NCBI RefSeq assembly: GCF_000773975.1
Contig: NZ_JRUQ01000016.1
Coordinates: 78,799 to 142,798, forward strand
DNA from: Erwinia typographi
GTDB lineage: Bacteria > Pseudomonadota > Gammaproteobacteria > Enterobacterales > Enterobacteriaceae
Direction of reading: 5' to 3'
DNA length: 64,000 bases
Shown here: piece after piece, positions 18,175 through 26,935 of the stretch
Numbering within the stretch: position 1 is the first letter of the stretch
Layout of the letters: each line of letters opens with the position of its first letter
Notes under the pieces: generated by a model
The model's input: the letters and a program-made list of their open reading frames with translations, nothing else
What the model was told of the DNA's origin: nothing
Database searches by the model: none
Translations under genes and position numbers: made by a program

Positions 18175-18232
18175 TTTTCCTTGCCATAGACACCATCCCT
18201 GTCTTCCCCCTCATGATGAGGGGGTTTTTTTT
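18175..18232 (+). ncRNA. cpxQ: CpxQ small RNA from the cpxP 3' UTR
   Basis: The bases after the cpxP stop (from TTTTCCTTGCCATAGACACC onward) match, from memory, the conserved seed region of CpxQ. CpxQ is an Hfq-bound small RNA cut from cpxP mRNA by RNase E, and it represses inner-membrane and envelope targets. The 3' end is the cpxP terminator: stem CCCCCTC (18206-18212) with GAGGGGG (18218-18224), then eight T. Only the terminator loop and stem differ from the E. coli form as I remember it. Confidence 0.8.
18206..18232 (+). terminator. Terminator of cpxP/CpxQ
   Basis: Seven-pair G/C-rich stem with a 5-base loop (ATGAT) followed by T8, a strong intrinsic terminator. Confidence 0.9.
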
Positions 18233-18327
18233 GTCCATCATTTCCCTGTCAATCTAATAAAAACAGCCAATTAAAAAAATCTCTAACGGCCTGTAAAAGT
18301 CTTCATCGGCGGGTGGTAATTTAAATT

Positions 18328-18350
18328 GTTATGTTATATCGTAACATTTC
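18328..18350 (+). promoter_or_regulatory. Zur box upstream of zinT
   Basis: The 23-base site matches the Zur consensus (GAAATGTTATA-N-TATAACATTTC) at about 18 of 22 defined positions, including ATGTTATAT and GTAACATTTC. It lies 28 bases before the zinT start, so zinT is expected to be repressed by zinc-loaded Zur. Confidence 0.8.
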
Positions 18351-18377
18351 ATTGCCAATGATGACCTGGGAAACGTT

Positions 18378-19022
18378 ATGATCATGAAGAAGTCCGCCTT
18401 TTTACTCGGTATGGGAGTTTTGCTGAGCAGTACACAAACTTTCGCTCATGCCCATCACCACGGTAAGCCGCTGACCGAAGTAGAGCGCAAAGCAAGCGAA
18501 GGGATCTTTGAGGATAAAGATGTGAAGGACAGACCGCTGTCCGACTGGGATGGCGTCTGGCAGTCGCTCAATTCTTATCTGCAGAATGGCGATCTGGACC
18601 CGGTACTGGAGAAAAAAGCGAAGCAGGGCGGCAAAACCCTGGCAGAATATCGGGCTTATTACCAAAAAGGCTACGCCACGGATATTGAGACGATCGGTAT
18701 CGAAAATAACGTCATGGAATTCCATGTCGGTAAAGAGGTGAAGTCGTGTCGCTATGAATATGCAGGATTTAAGATCCTCAACTATGTCTCCGGCAAAAAA
18801 GGGGTGCGCTACTTGTTTGAATGTAACGATGCGCAGTCCACCGCGCCAAAATATGTTCAGTTTAGCGACCATATTATCGGCCCACGTCGGTCTCAGCATT
18901 TTCACATCTTCCTGGGGAATACCTCCCAGGACGCGCTGCTGAAAGAGATGGACAATTGGCCAACTTTCTATCCCTACGGCATGACGAAAGCGCAGATTGT
19001 GGACGAAATGCTTCATCACTAG
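18378..19022 (+). CDS. zinT: Periplasmic zinc-binding protein ZinT
   Basis: ZinT binds zinc (and cadmium) in the periplasm and helps ZnuA supply the ZnuABC importer under zinc starvation. The 214-residue protein has a signal peptide ending TFAHA, a His-rich mature N-terminus (HAHHHGKPL), the lipocalin-like domain with LSDWDGVWQS, and the metal-site histidines in SQHFHIFLG. Start may be ATG 18378 or ATG 18384. The Zur box upstream agrees with the function. Confidence 0.96.
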   Translation: MIMKKSAFLLGMGVLLSSTQTFAHAHHHGKPLTEVERKASEGIFEDKDVKDRPLSDWDGVWQSLNSYLQNGDLDPVLEKKAKQGGKTLAEYRAYYQKGYATDIETIGIENNVMEFHVGKEVKSCRYEYAGFKILNYVSGKKGVRYLFECNDAQSTAPKYVQFSDHIIGPRRSQHFHIFLGNTSQDALLKEMDNWPTFYPYGMTKAQIVDEMLHH

Positions 19023-19063
19023 ATTTAAGGTGAGTTTTCTCATTATTGTCTGCTCATTGACCA

Positions 19064-19091
19064 GGTGTGCATCGTCGCCATTGATGCACAC
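19064..19091. other. Inverted repeat downstream of zinT
   Basis: TGTGCATC and GATGCACA form a perfect 8-base inverted repeat with a 9-base loop about 45 bases after the zinT stop. No T tract follows, so it is either a weak terminator, an RNA-stabilising hairpin or a protein site. Confidence 0.35.
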
Positions 19092-19199
19092 ACAATCCCG
19101 CGAACGCATTTTTTTTAATGTGTACAAACATGTTACGTTGAGAGACTTTTTTGATAGGGTTCACTTCGCTTATTAATTCTGTCAGGAAGACTCAATATT

Positions 19200-19397
19200 A
19201 TGGCTGTTATTCCGCTTATGCCCCCAGGTGGGTTCTCTCTATTAGCAAGGAATCTTCTGGAAGCCCGCCATCGTGGAATGCCGCGTAACATGGCTTCACC
19301 TGGTGTTTACTACTGGTTTTATCAAAAAGTACGTAATAAGGGGTCATGGGATTATAAGCAGCAAGGGATAGATTATGCCAATCGACACCGCTATTAA
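19200..19397 (+). CDS. Small protein, truncated Ntox44-like polymorphic toxin fragment
   Basis: A 65-residue protein, MAVIPLMPPGG..., with the segment YYWFYQKVRNKGSWDYKQQG (about 42-58) that resembles, from memory, the start of the polymorphic toxin type 44 domain (WFYxxVRNxGPWDYKQ-G). In that family the sequence usually goes on with an FGNFNYG-type stretch; here it reads DYANRHRY and stops, so the toxic domain is cut by a frameshift or deletion. There is no signal peptide or delivery domain. It overlaps the next small gene by 23 bases. It may be a non-functional relic or a delivery-free fragment; translation is not proven. Confidence 0.5.
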   Translation: MAVIPLMPPGGFSLLARNLLEARHRGMPRNMASPGVYYWFYQKVRNKGSWDYKQQGIDYANRHRY

Positions 19398-19674
19398 GTG
19401 GGGGCACAGGATACTAACGGTTGTTCTGTTGCTTATAGTGATCGTAGGTGGCTTGCTGTGGTATTCCGAAAATGCCCCGCGCGATGATCATTTACTCAGC
19501 CAGAAACAGCTGTCAGAAGATGTCTGGCTGTACGTCACGAAATATCAGGATGCGGGAGCCACTGACTCTGACGTTTATCGCTACTATCTGAATAAACGCC
19601 TCAGTGATCCGATGACGGTACTTAAGAAAACGGCTCCCTTCCTCCAGGCTGATACCGGTAATGCCCCGTGTTGA
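19375..19674 (+). CDS. Small membrane-anchored protein, possible immunity protein
   Basis: A 99-residue protein with one N-terminal membrane helix (about 13-30, ILTVVLLLIVIVGGLLWY) and a polar C-terminal part (DVWLYVTKYQDAGATDSDVYRYYLN). I do not recognise a named family with certainty. The overlap with the preceding Ntox44-like fragment and the small membrane-anchored design suggest a dedicated immunity protein kept after the toxin was truncated. A strong terminator follows at 19714, closing the two-gene unit. Confidence 0.5.
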   Translation: MPIDTAIKWGHRILTVVLLLIVIVGGLLWYSENAPRDDHLLSQKQLSEDVWLYVTKYQDAGATDSDVYRYYLNKRLSDPMTVLKKTAPFLQADTGNAPC

Positions 19675-19713
19675 TCTGAATGCATATGCTGCAAATCCCT
19701 GGAAATAGCCAAC

Positions 19714-19743
19714 GCCCCCGCCATCATGGCGGGGCTTTTTTTT
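19714..19743 (+). terminator. Intrinsic terminator after the small two-gene unit
   Basis: CCCCGCCAT and ATGGCGGGG form a near-perfect stem around a minimal loop, followed by a run of eight T. Confidence 0.9.
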
Positions 19744-19789
19744 GCCTGAAATCCAGTATACTGACGCACTCAACTTACGGGAGTGTGGC

Positions 19790-20692
19790 ATGGAACAACA
19801 CTACGCACGTCTGGTGAACAGGGCTGCGCTGGCGGCCACCACCCTGGCGTCGCTACTGCTGCTGGTAAAGATTTTTGCCTGGTGGTATACCGGTTCAGTC
19901 AGCGTGCTGGCGGCGCTGGTGGATTCACTGGTGGATATTGCCGCCTCGCTCACCAATCTTTTTGTTGTCCGCTACTCCCTCCAGCCTGCTGACAGGGAGC
20001 ATACTTTTGGTCATGGCAAGGCGGAATCACTGGCCGCGCTGGCTCAAAGCATGTTTATTTCCGGCTCCGCGCTGTTTCTTTTTCTCACGGGCTTGCAGCA
20101 TATGGCTACGCCAGGCGAAATGCGTGCGCCGCTGGTGGGGATTATCGTTACCATCATTGCCCTGTTTTCTACCCTGGCGCTGGTGACCTTTCAGCGTTGG
20201 GTGGTCAAAAGGACCCATAGTGTGGCGATCCGTGCCGACATGCTTCACTACCAGTCTGACGTGATTATGAATGGCGCCATTCTGCTGGCGTTGGCGCTGA
20301 GCTGGTACGGCTTTAAGCGGGCGGATGCACTGTTTGCGCTGGGGATTGGGGTGTGGATTTTATACAGCGCGCTGCGCATGGGCCACGAAGCGGTTCAGGC
20401 GCTGCTTGACCGGGCGCTGCCGGATGAAGACCGTCAGGCCATTATCGATATCGCTTCCAACTGGCCGGGCGTGCAGGGCGCGCATGATATCCGCACCCGT
20501 CAGTCAGGCCCGACCCGCTTTATCCAACTGCATCTGGAAATGGATGACAGCCTGCCGCTGTTTCAGGCGCATAAGCTGGCAGACGAGGTTGAAAAGGCGC
20601 TGTTAAGCCGCTTTCCCGGCTCGGATGTGATCATTCACCAGGATCCCTGCTCGGTGGTCCCCGCCGAGCAGGCACAGGGCCTCAAGTTTTAA
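19790..20692 (+). CDS. fieF: Cation-efflux pump FieF
   Basis: FieF exports Fe2+/Zn2+ in exchange for protons as a homodimer in the inner membrane. The 300 residues include six membrane helices and the transport-site aspartates in [15 protein letters not shown] (TM2, D45/D49 equivalents) and HYQSD (TM5, H153/D157 equivalents), then a cytosolic ferredoxin-like domain ending in [17 protein letters not shown]. The ATG at 19790 follows ACGGGAG and gives exactly the E. coli length. The normal cpxP-fieF-pfkA neighbourhood is interrupted by zinT and the small two-gene unit. Confidence 0.97.
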   Translation: MEQHYARLVNRAALAATTLASLLLLVKIFAWWYTGSVSVLAALVDSLVDIAASLTNLFVVRYSLQPADREHTFGHGKAESLAALAQSMFISGSALFLFLTGLQHMATPGEMRAPLVGIIVTIIALFSTLALVTFQRWVVKRTHSVAIRADMLHYQSDVIMNGAILLALALSWYGFKRADALFALGIGVWILYSALRMGHEAVQALLDRALPDEDRQAIIDIASNWPGVQGAHDIRTRQSGPTRFIQLHLEMDDSLPLFQAHKLADEVEKALLSRFPGSDVIIHQDPCSVVPAEQAQGLKF

Positions 20693-20775
20693 TTTCTTTG
20701 AAAAATAAATGGGTTAGCCGAAGGAATGTAGGAAACGTGACGTGGCGCAAAAAAAATAGCTGAATGATGAGTGAC

Positions 20776-20809
20776 CTGAATCAATTCAGCTTCCTGGCTT
20801 TGATATACT
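20776..20809 (+). promoter_or_regulatory. pfkA promoter with Cra (FruR) operator
   Basis: CTGAATCAATTCAG at 20776-20789 fits the Cra consensus TGAAWCGNTTCA apart from one base. It overlaps the -35 zone of an extended -10 promoter, TGATATACT, with the -10 hexamer TATACT at 20804-20809. Cra repression of pfkA is established in enterobacteria, so this layout is expected. Confidence 0.7.
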
Positions 20810-20901
20810 ATTGCCATCATTAGTCGGTAAGCTCGCCCTCACGCGTCGACCTTCCACGGCGTTCAGAATTCTAATTTGCATCAACAAGTTCAGAGGTTGT
20901 C

Positions 20902-21864
20902 ATGATTAAAAAAATCGGTGTACTGACAAGCGGCGGCGACGCGCCAGGGATGAATGCAGCCATCAGGGGCGTGGTGCGCGCCGCGCTGAGTGAAGGTCTG
21001 GAAGTGTGCGGTGTTTATGATGGTTACCTGGGTTTGTACGAAGATCGCATGGCTAATCTGGACCGTTACAGCGTTTCTGACATGATCAACCGCGGCGGCA
21101 CTTTCCTCGGCTCGGCGCGTTTTCCCGAGTTCCGTGAAGAGCATGTGCGCGCCGTTGCCATCGAGAATATGAAAAAGCGCGGCATTGATGCGCTGGTGGT
21201 TATTGGCGGTGACGGCTCCTACATGGGCGCGAAGCGTCTTACCGAGATGGGTTTCCCCTGTATTGGCCTGCCGGGAACCATCGATAATGACGTAGCCGGA
21301 ACGGATTACACCATCGGCTACTTTACGGCGCTGGAAACCGTGGTAGAGGCGATTGACCGCCTGCGTGACACCTCTTCATCTCACCAGCGTATTTCGATTG
21401 TTGAAGTGATGGGGCGCTACTGTGGCGATCTGACGCTGGCGGCAGCAATTGCCGGTGGCTGCGAGTTTATCGTGCTGCCGGAAATTCCTTACACCCGCGA
21501 AGAGCTGGTAGGGGAGATCAAAGCCGGGATCGCCAAGGGGAAAAAGCACGCCATTGTCGCGATCACCGAACACATTTGCGATATCGACGATCTGGCAAAA
21601 TATATCGAAGCGGAAACCAAACGCGAAACGCGCGCAACGGTGCTGGGTCATATTCAGCGCGGCGGAGCGCCGGTGGCGTACGACCGTATTCTTGCTTCCC
21701 GCATGGGGGCTTATTCGATTGAGCTGCTGTTGAAGGGCTACGGTGGCCGCTGCGTCGGTATCCAGAACGAGAAAATGGTGCACCACGACATCATTGATGC
21801 GATAGAAAATATGAAGCGTCCCTTCAAAGGTGACTGGCTGGATACGGCTAAAAAGCTTTATTAA
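20902..21864 (+). CDS. pfkA: 6-phosphofructokinase I
   Basis: PfkA phosphorylates fructose 6-phosphate with ATP, the main control step of glycolysis; it is a tetramer activated by ADP and inhibited by PEP. The 320 residues contain the ATP-binding [18 protein letters not shown] (7-24) and GGDGSYMGA, the catalytic [11 protein letters not shown] with the Asp127-type base, and the fructose-6-phosphate residues in [10 protein letters not shown]. Length equals the E. coli enzyme. Confidence 0.99.
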   Translation: MIKKIGVLTSGGDAPGMNAAIRGVVRAALSEGLEVCGVYDGYLGLYEDRMANLDRYSVSDMINRGGTFLGSARFPEFREEHVRAVAIENMKKRGIDALVVIGGDGSYMGAKRLTEMGFPCIGLPGTIDNDVAGTDYTIGYFTALETVVEAIDRLRDTSSSHQRISIVEVMGRYCGDLTLAAAIAGGCEFIVLPEIPYTREELVGEIKAGIAKGKKHAIVAITEHICDIDDLAKYIEAETKRETRATVLGHIQRGGAPVAYDRILASRMGAYSIELLLKGYGGRCVGIQNEKMVHHDIIDAIENMKRPFKGDWLDTAKKLY

Positions 21865-21871
21865 TAAAAAC

Positions 21872-21898
21872 AAGGCGCTGAAGCACGGCGCCTTTTTT
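21872..21898 (+). terminator. pfkA terminator
   Basis: AAGGCGC...GCGCCTT stem with a loop of about 8 bases, followed by T6, just after the pfkA stop. Confidence 0.85.
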
Positions 21899-22004
21899 AT
21901 GGCGCTCTATATTCCATTTGGTTATGAAAGCTTTGTTTTAATTCTTTAATTCAAGATTAAGTTTGTGTCAGGCTCTCTTACAGAAAAAACTTTGGGAGAG
22001 AGTA

Positions 22005-22997
22005 ATGAAGAAGTGGAGCGTGGGATTAACCCTGTTGCTGGCCTCAACCAGCGTGTTGGCAAAAGATATTCAGCTGCTGAACGTGTCGTATGACCCAACG
22101 CGTGAGCTTTACGAGCAGTATAACAAAGCCTTCAGCGCGCATTACAAGCAGGAAACCGGCGATAACGTGGTGGTCCGTCAGTCTCACGGCGGGTCAGGCA
22201 AGCAGGCTACTTCGGTAATCAACGGTATCCGTGCCGATGTTGTCACGCTGGCGCTTGAGTCGGACGTGGACGCCATCGCCGATCGTGGCCGCATTGATAA
22301 AAACTGGATCAAGCGCCTGCCGAACAACTCTGCTCCCTATACGTCGACCATTGTTTTTCTGGTCCGCAAAGGCAACCCTAAACAGATCCACGACTGGAAT
22401 GATTTAATCAAACCGGGCGTTTCGGTGATCACGCCAAACCCGAAAACTTCAGGCGGCGCGCGCTGGAACTATCTGGCGGCGTGGGGCTGGGCACTCGATC
22501 AAAATAATGGCGATCAGGCCAAAGCCCAGGCTTATGTAAAAGCGCTGTTCAAGAATGTTGAGGTTCAGGATTCTGGCGCGCGTGCTTCGACCAATACCTT
22601 CGTTGAGCGCGGATTGGGCGACGTACTGATTGCGTGGGAAAACGAAGCTTATCTGGCGGTAAACAAGCTGGGTAAAGACAAGTTTGATATCGTCACCCCT
22701 AGCGAATCCATCCTGGCGGAGCCTACCGTTTCGGTGGTTGATAAAGTGGTTGATGAGCGCGATACCCGCAAAGTGGCCGAGGACTACCTGAAATACCTCT
22801 ACTCGCCGGAAGGGCAGACTATCGCCGCGGACAACTACTACCGTCCTCGCGATCCTGAAGTGGCGAAGAAGTTCGCCAACACTTTTGCACCGGTTAAGCT
22901 GTTTACCATTGACAGCAAATTTGGCGGCTGGACTAAGGCGCAAAAAACGCACTTCGCCGACGGCGGCACCTATGACCAGGTGATGAAGCCCGAGTAA
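22005..22997 (+). CDS. sbp: Sulfate-binding periplasmic protein Sbp
   Basis: Sbp delivers sulfate to the CysTWA ABC importer. The 330-residue protein has a signal peptide ([19 protein letters not shown]) and a two-lobed binding domain with family motifs [34 protein letters not shown] and [19 protein letters not shown]. The ATG at 22005 follows GGGAGAG and is chosen because it begins the signal peptide. CysB control is expected from the family but I did not identify its site. Confidence 0.97.
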   Translation: MKKWSVGLTLLLASTSVLAKDIQLLNVSYDPTRELYEQYNKAFSAHYKQETGDNVVVRQSHGGSGKQATSVINGIRADVVTLALESDVDAIADRGRIDKNWIKRLPNNSAPYTSTIVFLVRKGNPKQIHDWNDLIKPGVSVITPNPKTSGGARWNYLAAWGWALDQNNGDQAKAQAYVKALFKNVEVQDSGARASTNTFVERGLGDVLIAWENEAYLAVNKLGKDKFDIVTPSESILAEPTVSVVDKVVDERDTRKVAEDYLKYLYSPEGQTIAADNYYRPRDPEVAKKFANTFAPVKLFTIDSKFGGWTKAQKTHFADGGTYDQVMKPE

Positions 22998-23003
22998 TAT
23001 TGT

Positions 23004-23032
23004 CCGGGCGGCGAGGCAAATTCGCCGCCCGG
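23004..23032. terminator. Hairpin after sbp
   Basis: CCGGGCGGCGA and TCGCCGCCCGG pair perfectly over 11 bases with a 7-base loop. There is no clear T run, so termination would be weak or Rho-assisted. Confidence 0.45.
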
Positions 23033-23186
23033 GTGACTTAACCCAAACGTTTTCCCCTCTCCGTTATCCCTTTCTGAACGCGATACTCCACAAGCAGAAA
23101 AATGGTCACCGCGATTGATTATTTGACATGATCTTCACCAACCGTTCGTTTACATTACGCACAGGTAATGACCAGAGGTTTCGATC

Positions 23187-23951
23187 ATGCAGGGGCGAAA
23201 GCGTGTCCTGAGCGTATTAGGATTAGCGGGAATAATATTGACGGCCGGATGTGCCTCTATCGCATTGAATTACAAAAATAATTCTGACGCGCTGTGGAAG
23301 ATAGTCAGTCAAAAATGCGTTCCTGATCAACAGCAAAATCATCATCCTGCGCCCTGCCGTTTGGTTGATCTGCGCAATGGCTTCGTGGTGCTAAAAGATC
23401 GTGAAGGACCTCTGCAATTTTTGTTAATGCCCGTTGAAAAAATCACCGGTATTGAGAGTCCGACATTACTCAATCCCGCTACCCCGAATTTCTTTGCCGA
23501 GGCCTGGCTTTCACGTCATTACATGGAAGAGAAACACGGTGCGCCGATTGAAGATACGTCGGTTGCTATAGCCATCAATTCGCTGCGGGGAAGAACCCAG
23601 AACCAGCTGCATATCCACATTTCCTGCCTGCGGCCGGATATTCGCCAGCGCCTGGACAGCCTGAGCCCAACCCTGACCAGCCTGTGGCAGTCTGCGCAGC
23701 TGGCGGGTCATGACTATCAGGTACGTACGGTGACGTCGGATGACATCAAAAAGATTAGCCCGTTTCTCCGTATCGCCAACGAGCTACCCGGTGCCCGGGA
23801 AGAGATGTACAAATACGGTATAGCCATTGCCGCGTTACCGGACGGCCGTCGTGTGATGATGGTGATCAAACGGAATCTGCTGCTGCTCAATAAAGGCTCT
23901 GCCGAAGAGTTGCAGGACCACAGTTGCAGCATTCTGAAGCTGAAACCGTAA
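23187..23951 (+). CDS. cdh: CDP-diacylglycerol diphosphatase
   Basis: Cdh hydrolyses CDP-diacylglycerol to phosphatidate and CMP. The 254-residue protein has the HIT-like catalytic signature NQLHIHISCLRPDIR near 139-153, and the family blocks GPLQFLLMPVEKITGIESP and AEELQDHSC. The N-terminus differs from the E. coli signal anchor: it ends ILTAGCAS, a good lipobox with Cys near residue 22 and Ala-Ser after it, so the enzyme may be a lipoprotein. It sits after sbp as in E. coli, but tpiA is 13.7 kb away instead of adjacent. Confidence 0.93.
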   Translation: MQGRKRVLSVLGLAGIILTAGCASIALNYKNNSDALWKIVSQKCVPDQQQNHHPAPCRLVDLRNGFVVLKDREGPLQFLLMPVEKITGIESPTLLNPATPNFFAEAWLSRHYMEEKHGAPIEDTSVAIAINSLRGRTQNQLHIHISCLRPDIRQRLDSLSPTLTSLWQSAQLAGHDYQVRTVTSDDIKKISPFLRIANELPGAREEMYKYGIAIAALPDGRRVMMVIKRNLLLLNKGSAEELQDHSCSILKLKP

Positions 23952-23990
23952 AGGGCAACGGGCGTTGCCCTTCAGAAACGGCGGGAAGAC

Positions 23991-24995
23991 TCAGGCCTGT
24001 TGCGTGGCCGACTCCGGCTTGTCATCCTTGTACTTTGCTGTGGCAATCCAGGCTGCGCAAAACAGCGTCAGACGCGCAAAGAAGTAGAAAAATGCCATCA
24101 GTCCCAGCACGGACCCGAAGGCCGCGCCGGAGGGCGACGACGCCAGCTTAGGCAAGGTTAGCGTCATAATAAATTTAATCACTTCAAAGCCAATTGCCGC
24201 CAGCAGCGTCCCGCGAAATAACGCTTTCTTACGCGGCTTGTGGCGCGGCAGAATCCAAAAAATCCACAGAAACAGCAGATAGTTAGCCAGGATCGAAATC
24301 GACAGCGCGATCAGCGTCATTGCCGGTCTGAGCCACTCAATGCCTTCCAGCCCCAGCGCCCGGACAATGGCCGCCTGCGCTGCGCCGGCGACAGAAGTCA
24401 GGGACAGCGTGACGATCAGCGCCAGCACCAGCCCGGTTAGCGAGATAAAGTCGCGGGTATATTTAAACCAGACTTTCTCTTTGTCCTTCTCTTTACGCTC
24501 CCAGACATCACGCGACTGGGCGCGGATCGCTTCGCGTAGATTGCCCATCCAGCTAATACCTGAGTAGAGGGCGATAAACAGCCCGGTCAGCCCAACCGTG
24601 GTGCGCTGTTGAATCGCCGTGTTGACGGTGTTTTTCAGCGTCGAAGCCAGCGAGGGATCGCTGATATTATTAACGATCTTATTGATCAGTTCGGTCAGCA
24701 GATCCTGATTAGATGCCAGCACAAAACCGACGGCGGCAAATGAGACCATCAGAATCGGGATCAGCGACAGAAAGGAGAAATAGGTAATTGCCGCGCCAAA
24801 CTGACTGCCGAGCCGGTCGTTAAAGCGTTCACCTGCGCGGATGAAGTGCGCGACGGACGGGATAGCCTGAAACCAGCTAACCAGTCTTGAAATGCGGGTG
24901 ATGGATTTGTCGACGGTTTCGTTGCCCGTTTTAATATTGATCAGCGGCTTTTGCTTATCAGCGTGCTGGATTTCAGCGGATTGGTTTTCCTTCAT
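23991..24995 (-). CDS. yhjD: YhjD/YihY/BrkB family inner membrane protein
   Basis: A 334-residue multi-pass inner membrane protein of the YihY/BrkB family, closest to E. coli YhjD along its whole length. Examples are VDKSITRISRLVSW, ERFNDRLGSQFGAAITYFSF, WMGNLREAIRAQSRDVWER and GAAFGSVLGLMAFFYFFARL. Six hydrophobic segments are visible. A mutation of yhjD is known to let E. coli live with a lipid IVA-only outer membrane, hinting at a role in lipid or LPS-precursor handling; the biochemical activity is not established. It begins the accessory block between cdh and tpiA. Confidence 0.92.
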   Translation of the reverse strand: MKENQSAEIQHADKQKPLINIKTGNETVDKSITRISRLVSWFQAIPSVAHFIRAGERFNDRLGSQFGAAITYFSFLSLIPILMVSFAAVGFVLASNQDLLTELINKIVNNISDPSLASTLKNTVNTAIQQRTTVGLTGLFIALYSGISWMGNLREAIRAQSRDVWERKEKDKEKVWFKYTRDFISLTGLVLALIVTLSLTSVAGAAQAAIVRALGLEGIEWLRPAMTLIALSISILANYLLFLWIFWILPRHKPRKKALFRGTLLAAIGFEVIKFIMTLTLPKLASSPSGAAFGSVLGLMAFFYFFARLTLFCAAWIATAKYKDDKPESATQQA

Positions 24996-25052
24996 GTCAC
25001 CTTCTCTGTTTCCTTAAAATACGTGTTTCTGTCTGAAATTATAGTCAGCCAG

Positions 25053-25952
25053 TCAGGCTATGTACTTTTTCATTGCCTGCGTAAGCCATTCCATAAACAC
25101 ATGAACCCGCCGGGCCAGGTTGCGGCGATGCGGATAGATCAGTGAAATGGGCATCGGTTTCGCCCGAAAATGGGGCAGAACTTCAATCAGCTTTTTCTCT
25201 GCCAGCAGCTTTTTCATGCCCTGCACGGGGGCCTGAATGATCCCCAACCCGGCCAGGCAGGCCGCGCGATACGTCTGGGTGCTGTTGACGGTGACGGCAC
25301 CCCCGGTCTTGATAAAGCGACAACTCTTCCCGTCGTAAAACTCAAATCCCTGAGGATGGCTTCCCAACTCCTGGCTATAATGCACCATCGCATGTTGCTC
25401 CAGGTCATCGAGCGTGGTGGGAAAGCCGAAACGGTTCAGATAGTCCGGGCTGGCGCAGTTGACGATATTCACCAGGCCTAGCGGGCGGGCAATCAGCCCG
25501 GAATTTTCCAGCGTGCCCGCTCTGATCACACAATCAAAGCCTTCGCGGATCACATCCACCCGTCGGTCGCTGCTGCTCAGCTCCAGCTCAATACCGGGAT
25601 ACTGCTGCAAAAAGCCCGGCAGCAGAGGCAGGATATAATCGGTGGCGAGGCTGACCGGCATATCCACCCGCAGGCAGCCGCTAAGCGTAGCGGGATCGTG
25701 CTGAAACAACGAATCCATCTCATCCAGCGTGGCCAGCACGTCCCGGCAGCGCTCGTAATAGACCATGCCATCCTGAGTCAGCTGAACTCGTCGGGTCGTG
25801 CGGTGCAGCAGCCGGGTCCCCATACTGTTTTCCAGCGCCTGTAGTTGGCGCGAGAGGCTGCCCTTAGGTAATCCGAGGCTGTCCGCCGCACGGGTGAAGC
25901 TCTGTAACTCCGCTACCCTGACAAAAACCTGCATTGCGTGAATTTTATCCAT
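25053..25952 (-). CDS. LysR-family transcriptional regulator
   Basis: A 299-residue LysR regulator: winged helix-turn-helix at 1-60 (MDKIHAMQVFVRVAELQSFT, then LPKGSLSRQLQALE), and a periplasmic-binding-like effector domain at about 90-299. It starts at ATG 25952, divergent from the short-chain dehydrogenase gene with 115 bases between the starts. The usual LysR arrangement suggests it controls that neighbour. Effector unknown. Confidence 0.9.
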   Translation of the reverse strand: MDKIHAMQVFVRVAELQSFTRAADSLGLPKGSLSRQLQALENSMGTRLLHRTTRRVQLTQDGMVYYERCRDVLATLDEMDSLFQHDPATLSGCLRVDMPVSLATDYILPLLPGFLQQYPGIELELSSSDRRVDVIREGFDCVIRAGTLENSGLIARPLGLVNIVNCASPDYLNRFGFPTTLDDLEQHAMVHYSQELGSHPQGFEFYDGKSCRFIKTGGAVTVNSTQTYRAACLAGLGIIQAPVQGMKKLLAEKKLIEVLPHFRAKPMPISLIYPHRRNLARRVHVFMEWLTQAMKKYIA

Positions 25953-26067
25953 TTGTGCGCCCGTTGTTGTTCCGAACGAAACAGTGAAGCGTATATAGGG
26001 ACATTTATAGATGATTACGCAGGTAATATCCTGTTTTTTGTCCACAGCAAATGAACCGGAGAGTAAA

Positions 26068-26826
26068 ATGAGCCATAAAATCGCAGTAATCACCGGCGGC
26101 AGCCGGGGGCTGGGTGAAAATGCCGCCCTGAAACTGGCTGCTAAAGGCGTTGATATCATTTTGACGTATCGCAACAAGCAGCAGGAAGCGCAGCAGGTTG
26201 TACAGCGCATAGAGGCGCTGGGCGCCCGGGGCGTGGCGCTTCAGCTGGATGTTGGCGACAGCCAGCGCTTTGATGCCTTCGTCTCTGAAGTGCAGAAGCT
26301 GTTGAAAAATGTCTGGCAGCGCGAAAGCTTTGACTATTTATTGAACAATGCAGGAACGTCGCTGCACGCCGCTTTCGATGAGACCACGGAAGAGCAGTTT
26401 GATGAGATGGTGAACGTCCATTTCAAAGGCCCGTTCTTTCTGACGCAGAAGCTGCTGCCGCTGCTGGCAAACGGTGGGCGCATCCTTAATATCTCCAGCG
26501 GTCTTGCCCGCTTCAGTCTGCCCGGCTCCAGCGCCTATGCGTCGGTAAAAGGGGCGATGGAAGTGCTGACCCGTTATCAGGCGAAAGAGCTTGGCGCGCG
26601 CGGCATTGCCGTCAACGTCCTGGCGCCGGGCGCTATTGCCACTGACTTCAGCGGCGGGATGGTGCGTGATAATCCTCAGGTGAATGCTTTTGTCGCTTCA
26701 CAAACGGCGTTAGGGCGAGTGGGCCTGCCGGATGACATTGGCGATGCCGTGGCGCAGATCCTCAGCGATGAGAGCGGTTGGATTAACGGTCAGCGTATTG
26801 AAGCTTCAGGTGGGATGTTTATTTGA
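26068..26826 (+). CDS. Short-chain dehydrogenase/reductase
   Basis: A 252-residue classical SDR: NAD(P) motif TGGSRGLG near 9-16, NNAG near 92, catalytic Ser in NISSGLARF and Tyr-x3-Lys in SAYASVKGAME. It ends with the usual GWINGQRIEASGGMFI. The ATG at 26068 follows GGAGAG. Arg after the glycine motif suggests NADPH preference. Divergent LysR gene next door is probably its regulator. Substrate unknown. Confidence 0.9.
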   Translation: MSHKIAVITGGSRGLGENAALKLAAKGVDIILTYRNKQQEAQQVVQRIEALGARGVALQLDVGDSQRFDAFVSEVQKLLKNVWQRESFDYLLNNAGTSLHAAFDETTEEQFDEMVNVHFKGPFFLTQKLLPLLANGGRILNISSGLARFSLPGSSAYASVKGAMEVLTRYQAKELGARGIAVNVLAPGAIATDFSGGMVRDNPQVNAFVASQTALGRVGLPDDIGDAVAQILSDESGWINGQRIEASGGMFI

Positions 26827-26935
26827 GCCGTCAGGCGAGCAGGTCATCAGCAACCCTCTGCGTGAGGGGGGCTGGTTGCTCTCCAGGGTAACGCCCCTCC
26901 GCCCTGAGGGCGCTGGTATTGGCGCGCTCAAGCGC

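Noticed and set aside
26849..26880. AGCAACC/GGTTGCT inverted repeat between the SDR and PhzF genes as a strong terminator
   Set aside because: The arms pair, but the inner stem is poor and no T run follows on either strand.
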